A stretch of 64,000 nucleotides of DNA. It comes from Actinomadura litoris (GTDB lineage Bacteria > Actinomycetota > Actinomycetes > Streptosporangiales > Streptosporangiaceae). Under the pieces are notes generated by a model. The model saw only the letters and a program-made list of their open reading frames with translations. It did no database searches and had not been told where the DNA came from. The stretch spans positions 434,001 through 498,000 of the forward strand of contig NZ_WOFH01000006.1 of assembly GCF_009733595.1 (NCBI RefSeq), written 5' to 3'. How positions within the stretch are numbered: position 1 is the stretch's first letter; each line of letters begins with the position of its first letter. This document shows, piece by piece, positions 59,190 to 64,000 of this stretch. Made by a program: the position numbers and the translations under genes.

Positions 59190-60971
59190 ATGCATGTCGT
59201 CGCCACCGCCGGCCACGTCGACCACGGCAAGTCGACGCTGGTCAGGGCGCTCACCGGGATGGAGCCCGACCGGCTGGAGGAGGAGCGGCGCCGCGGCCTG
59301 ACGATCGAGCTGGGCTTCGCCTGGACCGAACTCGCCGGTGCGCCGCTCGCGTTCGTGGACGTGCCGGGGCACGAGCGGCTCGTCACCACGATGCTCGCGG
59401 GCGTCGGGCCCGTCCCGGCGGTGATGTTCGTGGTCGCCGCCGACCAGGGCTGGCAGCGGCAGTCCACCGAGCACCTGGAGGTGCTGGACGCGCTCGGCGT
59501 GCGGCACGGGCTGCTCGTCGTCTCGCGCGCGGACCTCGCCGAACCGGGCGCCGCCGCCCGCGTCCGCGACGACGCGCTGTCCCGGATCGCCGCCACATCC
59601 CTCGGCGAGGTCGAGGACGCGGCGGTCAGCGGCGTCACCGGCCACGGCATGGACGGCCTGCGCGCCGCCCTCCACCGGCTGACCGGCGCGCTGCCCCCGC
59701 CCGACGCCGGCGCGGACGTGCGCCTCTGGGTGGACCGGGTGTTCACCGTCCAGGGCCGGGGCACGGTCGTGACCGGCACGCTCGGCGCCGGAACGATCCG
59801 CGTCGGCGACCGCCTCGCGTCCGCGACCGGCGGCGGCCGCTACCGCGTGCGGGGCCTGCAAAGCCTCAAACGCGACCGGGACGAGGTCGGCGGCGTCGCC
59901 CGCGTCGCCGTCAACCTGCACGGCGGCGCCGACGGGCTGCGGCGCGGCGACGCGCTCCTGGCGCCGGAGCGCTGGCTCACCGCCGACGTGATCGACGTCC
60001 GGCTGCGCGGCGACGCGTCCCCCGACCTGCCGAGGGAGCTGACGCTGCACGTGGGGACGGCGGCCGTGCCGGTGCGCGTCCGCCCGCTCGGCGGCGACAC
60101 GGCGCGGCTGACGCTCGCCCGGCCGCTGCCTCTGCGCGTCGGCGACGCCGCGTTGCTGCGCGACCCGGGGCGGCACCGCGTCCCGGCGGGCGTCACGGTG
60201 CTGGACGTCCGGCCGGGCCGGTTCGCGCGGCGCGGCGCGGCGGCGGCGCGGGCGCGCGAGCTGGCGGCCATGACCGGCGTCCCCGACGGGGCGGACGAGC
60301 TGCGCCGCCGCGGCCTGGTCCGCCGCCCCGACCTGGTCGCGATGGGCGTCCCGGCGCCGTCGGAGCCGGTCGCGGGGGACTGGCTCGCCGACCCCGGCCA
60401 CTGGGCCGCGCTCGGCGACCGGCTCGCCGCGGTCGTCGAGGAGCACGCGGCCCGCCACCCGACCGACCCTGGGATGCCCGCCGACGCCGCCCGCCACGCG
60501 CTCGGCCTGCCCGACCGCGCCCTCGTCGAGGCGCTGGCCGCACGGGCCGCGCTGCGGACGCGCGGCGGCCGGATCTACGGCAGCGCCACCGCGCCCGCGC
60601 TGCCGCCGCCCGTCCAGGCGGCGGTGGACGCCGTCCGGCGCGACCTCGCGGACGACCCGTTCCGCGCGCCCGACGCGGGCCGGCTCGCCGACCTCGGTCT
60701 CACCCCGAAGCTGCTCGCGGCGGCGGCAGCGGCGGGCGCGCTGCTGCGGATCGCCGACGGGATCGTGCTGCTGCCGGGCGCGGACGAGCGGGCCGCCGGG
60801 ATCCTCGCGGGACTGGGCCGGCCCTTCACGGTCAGTGACGCTCGGCGCACGCTGGGTACCACTCGTCGCGTCGCCGTCCCGCTCATGGAGCATCTCGACG
60901 CGCGCGGGTACACCGTACGGGTGGACGACCTCCGGCGGCGTTGCCGCGTTCACCCCGAAAGGACACCATGA
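59190..60971 (+). CDS. selB: Selenocysteine-specific elongation factor
   Basis: A 593-residue GTPase that brings Sec-tRNA to UGA codons marked by a SECIS hairpin. G1 is GHVDHGKST, G2 is RRGLTIELGFAW, G3 is DVPGHE, and G4 reads SRAD rather than the NKxD of EF-Tu. EF-Tu-like beta-barrels come next, then winged-helix repeats at the C-terminus (about 400-593) for SECIS binding. It is immediately downstream of selA; its stop overlaps the selD start as ATGA. Confidence 0.95.
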   Translation: MHVVATAGHVDHGKSTLVRALTGMEPDRLEEERRRGLTIELGFAWTELAGAPLAFVDVPGHERLVTTMLAGVGPVPAVMFVVAADQGWQRQSTEHLEVLDALGVRHGLLVVSRADLAEPGAAARVRDDALSRIAATSLGEVEDAAVSGVTGHGMDGLRAALHRLTGALPPPDAGADVRLWVDRVFTVQGRGTVVTGTLGAGTIRVGDRLASATGGGRYRVRGLQSLKRDRDEVGGVARVAVNLHGGADGLRRGDALLAPERWLTADVIDVRLRGDASPDLPRELTLHVGTAAVPVRVRPLGGDTARLTLARPLPLRVGDAALLRDPGRHRVPAGVTVLDVRPGRFARRGAAAARARELAAMTGVPDGADELRRRGLVRRPDLVAMGVPAPSEPVAGDWLADPGHWAALGDRLAAVVEEHAARHPTDPGMPADAARHALGLPDRALVEALAARAALRTRGGRIYGSATAPALPPPVQAAVDAVRRDLADDPFRAPDAGRLADLGLTPKLLAAAAAAGALLRIADGIVLLPGADERAAGILAGLGRPFTVSDARRTLGTTRRVAVPLMEHLDARGYTVRVDDLRRRCRVHPERTP

Positions 60972-61981
60972 CGACGATCGACCATCAGCGGCTCACCGGC
61001 TACGCGAGCGGCGGGGGCTGCGCCTCCAAGATCCCGCCGGGCGAGCTGGAGGAGGTCGTGGGCCGCCTCGCCGCGCTCGCCTCCCCCGCCCCCCGGGCGG
61101 AGCTGCTGATCGGGTTCGACACCGGCGACGACGCGGCCGTGGTCCGGCTGCCGGGCGCCGCGGACGGCCTCGCCGCCGTCGCCACCGCCGACTTCTTCAC
61201 CCCCGTCGTCGACGACCCCTACGACTGGGGGCGGATCGCCGCCGCCAACGCGCTCTCCGACGTGTACGCGGTCGGCGGCCGCCCGCTCGTCGCGGTGAAC
61301 CTGCTCGCCTGGCCGCGCGACACGCTCCCCTTCGAGCTGGCCCGCGAGGTGCTGCGCGGCGGCCTGCACGTCGCGACCGAGGCGGGCTGCCTGGTCGGCG
61401 GCGGCCACAGCGTGGACGACGTCGAGCCGAAGTACGGGATGGCGGTGACCGGCGTCGCCGACCCCGACCTGCTGCTCCGCAACGACCGGGGCCGGCCGGG
61501 GATGCCGCTGACGCTGACCAAGCCGCTCGGCGTCGGCGTCCTGAACAACCGCCACAAGGCGACCGGCGAGGTGTTCGAGCACGCCGTGGAGACGATGGCC
61601 GAGCTGAACCGGGCCGCCTGCGCGGCCGCGCTCGACGCGGGCGCCGTCTGCGCCACCGACGTCACCGGGTTCGGGCTGCTCGGGCACCTGTACAAGCTGG
61701 CCCGCGCGTCCGGGGTGACCGCCGTGCTCGACTCCGCCGCCGTCCCCTACCTGCACGGGGCGCGCGAGTCCGCCCGCGCGGGCTACGTCAGCGGCGGCAC
61801 CCGCCGCAACCTCGACTGGGTCGCCCCGCACACCGACTTCGGCGCGGCCGACGAGGTCACGCGGCTGCTGCTCGCCGACGCCCAGACCTCCGGCGGCCTG
61901 CTCGTCGCGGGCGAGATCCCCGGCGCGCCCGTCATCGGCGAGCTGGTGCCCGCCGGTGAGCACGCCATCGTGGTCCGCTGA
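60968..61981 (+). CDS. selD: Selenophosphate synthetase
   Basis: A 337-residue ATP-dependent enzyme making selenophosphate from selenide. The catalytic position is a Cys (SGGGCASKIPPGEL near residue 17), so this SelD is not itself a selenoprotein. Also seen are FDTGDDAAV, the Asp-rich TADFFTPVVDDPYDWGRIAAANALSDVYA region and GGHSVDD. The ATG at 60968 is chosen for its GAAAGGA site and the ATGA overlap with selB. Its 3' end lies in a 15-bp repeat. Confidence 0.95.
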   Translation: MTTIDHQRLTGYASGGGCASKIPPGELEEVVGRLAALASPAPRAELLIGFDTGDDAAVVRLPGAADGLAAVATADFFTPVVDDPYDWGRIAAANALSDVYAVGGRPLVAVNLLAWPRDTLPFELAREVLRGGLHVATEAGCLVGGGHSVDDVEPKYGMAVTGVADPDLLLRNDRGRPGMPLTLTKPLGVGVLNNRHKATGEVFEHAVETMAELNRAACAAALDAGAVCATDVTGFGLLGHLYKLARASGVTAVLDSAAVPYLHGARESARAGYVSGGTRRNLDWVAPHTDFGAADEVTRLLLADAQTSGGLLVAGEIPGAPVIGELVPAGEHAIVVR

Positions 61982-62014
61982 TTCGTGGTCCGCCGACTCG
62001 TGGTCCGCTGACCC
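61970..62014. repeat. Three 15-bp tandem units across the selD stop
   Basis: GTGGTCCGCTGATTC (61970-61984), GTGGTCCGCCGACTC (61985-61999) and GTGGTCCGCTGACCC (62000-62014). The first unit holds the last codons and TGA of selD; the rest is non-coding and fills the gap to the convergent dehydrogenase gene. Confidence 0.88.
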
Positions 62015-62023
62015 GCGCCCGGG

Positions 62024-64000
62024 TCACATCCGCGTGCCGGTCCGGTCGGTGATCCCGGCGCGCTCGCGGTAGGCGCGCAGGAGCGCGAGGGCGTCCGGCC
62101 CGCGCGGGCGGCGCCCCGGCCGGATGTCGCAGGCGAGCGCCTTCGCCTCCTGGATGTGGGTGTTCGGGTCCAGGACGAGGTGCAGCAGCTCGTTGGCGGC
62201 GTCGCCGGTGCTGAGGCCGTTCGGCCCCCAGTGGTAGGGCAGGCCGACCTGGTGCAGCGTCCGGCCGTCCACGGTGAGCGGCGCCATCCGCGCGGTGACC
62301 ATGACCCGCGCCTCGATCACGCCGCGCGCCGACACGATCGTGGCCCAGCCGCCGTGCTCCAGGCCCCGCTCGTCCGCCAGCCCGGGCGAGACCTCGCAGA
62401 AGAACTCCGGTTGCAGCTCGGCCAGGTAGGGCTGCCAGCGCGACATGCCGCCCGCCGTGTGGTGCTCGGTCAGCCGGTAGGTCGTCGCCACGTACGGGAA
62501 CACCTCCGAGCCGGGGTCGGCGCCGCTCGGCGCCGACCGGTCGTCGGGATGCGGTTTCAGCAGGTGCCGGACGGGGTTGCGCTGCTGCCCGTACAGCGGG
62601 TTCGTGAACGGCGACTCCTGCGGCTCGTAGTGCGCGGGGAGCGGCCCGTCCACGAGGCCCGCCGGGACGTGCAGCCACGCCTTGCCGTCGGCCTGCATGA
62701 TGAACGGGTCGTCGCCGGCGAGGGCGTCCGGCCCCCGCGCGCCCGGCGGCGGCCGGTAGTCGGGCGGGCGGTCGGCGACGAAGTCGGGCACGTCGTGGCC
62801 CGTCCACCTGCCCTGCTCGGCGTCCCACCAGATGAGCGCCTTGCGTTCGCTCCACGGTCTGCCGTCGGGGTCGGCGGACGCGCGGTTGTACAGGACGCGC
62901 CGGTTCGCGGGCCACGCCCAGCCCCACTCGGGCGCCACCCAGCTCTGGTCGCGGCCGGGCTTGCGGCGCGCGGCCTGGTTGACGCCGTCCGCGTACACGC
63001 CCGCGTAGATCCAGCACCCGCACGAGGTGGACCCGTCGGGCTTCAGCTGGGTGTAGGCCGAGATCGGCCTCCCCTCCGCGTCCCGGCCGTTGATCTCGGC
63101 GAGCACGGCCTCGGCGTCCGGCTCGGCGAGGTCGCCGTGCGTGGGGTAGTCCCAGGTCAGGTCCAGCAGGGGACGGTCCATCTCGTCCTCGGACCCGGCG
63201 AGCTTCTCCCGGATGATCCGGCCGAGGTGGTAGGTGAACCACAGGTCGCTGCGGATGTCCCCGGCCGGTTCGACGGCCTGGCTGTGCCACTGGAGCATCC
63301 GCTGGGTGTTGGTGAAGCTGCCGTCCTTCTCGGTGTGCGCGGCGGCGGGCAGGAAGAACACCTCGGTGCCGATGTCCTCGGGCCGCGTCTCGCCGGTCTC
63401 TACCTCGGGGCCGTCCTGCCACCACGTCGCGGACTCGATCAGCGAGAAGTCGCGGACGACCAGCCAGTCCAGGTTCGCCATGCCGAGCCGCTGGATCTTG
63501 GCGTTGGCCGACCCGACCGCCGGGTTCTCGCCCAGCAGGAAGTAGCCCTTGCACACCCCGTCGATCTGCGCCATCGCGGTCTCGTAGGTGCTGTGGGTGC
63601 CGGTCAGCCGGGGCAGGTAGTCGAACCGGAAGTCGTTGTCGGCCGTGGCCGCGTCGCCCCAGTACGACTTGAGCAGGCTCACGAAGTAGGAGCGCATGTC
63701 GCCCCAGAAGCCCTTGTGCGCCGCCTCCGCCTCGATGAACGCGTCCAGGTTCTCGTTGGTGTGCGCGTGCGGCATCGGGATGTACCCGGGCAGCAGGTTG
63801 AACAGCGTCGGGATGTCGGTCGAGCCCTGGATGGACGCGTGCCCGCGCAGCGCCAGGATCCCTCCGCCGGGGCGCCCGATGTTGCCGAGCAGCGTCTGCA
63901 GGATCGACGCCGCCCGGATGTACTGGACGCCCACCGTGTGCTGCGTCCAGCCGACCGCGTAGGCGAACGCGGTCGTCCGGTCGCGCCCGGAGTTCTCGCT
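62024..64000 (-). CDS. Formate dehydrogenase alpha subunit, 3' part
   Basis: About 658 codons of the catalytic subunit, open to the window edge; the N-terminal 350-400 residues (Fe-S cluster and the Sec/Cys position) lie beyond it. Conserved stretches NSGRDRTTAFAYAVGW, GNIGRPGGGILALRGHA and QGSTDIPTLFNLLPGY match the molybdopterin (bis-MGD) formate dehydrogenase family. The C-terminal domain (about the last 120 residues, DERGLEHGGWATIVSARG and YHWGPNGLSTGD) binds the pterin. No in-frame UGA is present in the visible part. The neighbouring selABD operon makes it likely that the missing part carries selenocysteine. Confidence 0.92.
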   Translation of the reverse strand, partial: SENSGRDRTTAFAYAVGWTQHTVGVQYIRAASILQTLLGNIGRPGGGILALRGHASIQGSTDIPTLFNLLPGYIPMPHAHTNENLDAFIEAEAAHKGFWGDMRSYFVSLLKSYWGDAATADNDFRFDYLPRLTGTHSTYETAMAQIDGVCKGYFLLGENPAVGSANAKIQRLGMANLDWLVVRDFSLIESATWWQDGPEVETGETRPEDIGTEVFFLPAAAHTEKDGSFTNTQRMLQWHSQAVEPAGDIRSDLWFTYHLGRIIREKLAGSEDEMDRPLLDLTWDYPTHGDLAEPDAEAVLAEINGRDAEGRPISAYTQLKPDGSTSCGCWIYAGVYADGVNQAARRKPGRDQSWVAPEWGWAWPANRRVLYNRASADPDGRPWSERKALIWWDAEQGRWTGHDVPDFVADRPPDYRPPPGARGPDALAGDDPFIMQADGKAWLHVPAGLVDGPLPAHYEPQESPFTNPLYGQQRNPVRHLLKPHPDDRSAPSGADPGSEVFPYVATTYRLTEHHTAGGMSRWQPYLAELQPEFFCEVSPGLADERGLEHGGWATIVSARGVIEARVMVTARMAPLTVDGRTLHQVGLPYHWGPNGLSTGDAANELLHLVLDPNTHIQEAKALACDIRPGRRPRGPDALALLRAYRERAGITDRTGTRM

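Noticed and set aside
57795-60953. A 1,052-codon minus-strand frame opposite selA and selB
   Set aside because: Shadow of the codon bias; the plus-strand proteins carry all family motifs.
57814-62023. tRNA-Sec (selC) in the selABD region
   Set aside because: The genes overlap or abut and the remaining gaps are under 60 bp, too small for the roughly 95-base tRNA.
62024-64000. Selenocysteine codon inside the visible formate dehydrogenase part
   Set aside because: The frame is open without any TGA from 64000 to the stop at 62024; the Sec position must lie upstream, outside the window.
1-64000. CRISPR arrays, insertion sequences, rRNA and ordinary tRNA genes
   Set aside because: Looked for by eye; no spaced direct repeats, transposase frames or tRNA-like cloverleaves were found in the intergenic DNA.

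Overview
The window is a high-GC actinobacterial chromosome segment. Third-codon positions are almost all G or C, GTG and TTG starts are common, and there is a mycothiol-dependent nitroreductase relative, AfsR/BTAD and PucR regulators, and class I/III-type amine catabolism genes. The style suggests Streptosporangiales such as Actinomadura, but that is inference from gene style only. No CRISPR array, rRNA, tRNA, transposase or prophage gene was seen.

Layout. 0-4.7 kb: the tail of a cut gene, a hypothetical protein, aminopeptidase N and a DsbA-fold nitroreductase relative. 4.7-8.5 kb: an ECF metal importer (CbiM, CbiN-like, CbiQ, CbiO) behind a near-consensus nickel-regulator (Nur) box, then a CooC-like maturation ATPase. 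8.5-20.7 kb: a membrane protein with a Gln/Pro/Gly tail, RpiB, a PP2C/SpoIIE-type phosphatase facing a Ser/Thr kinase with a repeat-expanded activation loop, a structured 540-bp non-coding stretch, an orphan histidine kinase, an amidase, a fused carboxyltransferase, a class I amidotransferase and a DesK/LuxR-type two-component pair.

17.9-46.6 kb holds what I consider the main system. Nine transcription units share one operator-like motif built on the half-site CGTWYGG around a GGGCCC-like core. In several promoters it lies over the -10 box in a TTGACC-N18-TACGAT architecture. The only MarR gene in this region carries copies in its own upstream region. Units with the motif encode an APC permease, a glutamine-synthetase-like gamma-glutamyl ligase with a cytochrome P450 directly behind it, PuuC-like aldehyde dehydrogenase plus PuuD-like gamma-glutamyl hydrolase, a homoprotocatechuate meta-cleavage set (HpaE, HpaD, FAH-family HpaG), a luciferase-like monooxygenase, an acetoacetate-decarboxylase-family protein, and a YtcJ-like amidohydrolase with a complete branched-chain-type ABC importer and an SDR. 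I read this as a regulon for uptake and breakdown of an amine, probably aromatic or catecholic, through gamma-glutamylated intermediates. The flavin oxidase PuuB is missing and a P450 stands beside the ligase. A separate GABA-type set (PucR regulator, aldehyde dehydrogenase, aminotransferase) and a VanY/Ddl pair lie inside the same interval without the motif.

46.6-57.8 kb is mixed: another luciferase-like oxidoreductase, small membrane proteins, a TIG-domain membrane protein, an N-terminally extended nitrilase-superfamily protein divergent from a winged-helix protein, an imine-reductase-like enzyme divergent from an AfsR/BTAD regulator, an MFS exporter, and a MarR-EamA operon with a 17-bp palindrome over its start codon. 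57.8-64 kb is a tightly packed selA-selB-selD operon facing the 3' part of a formate dehydrogenase alpha subunit, so this organism very likely makes selenocysteine. The in-window part of the dehydrogenase has no in-frame UGA; the selenocysteine position would lie past the window edge.

A side theme is short tandem repeats with exactly 15-bp units at five separate places, both inside proteins and just after genes.
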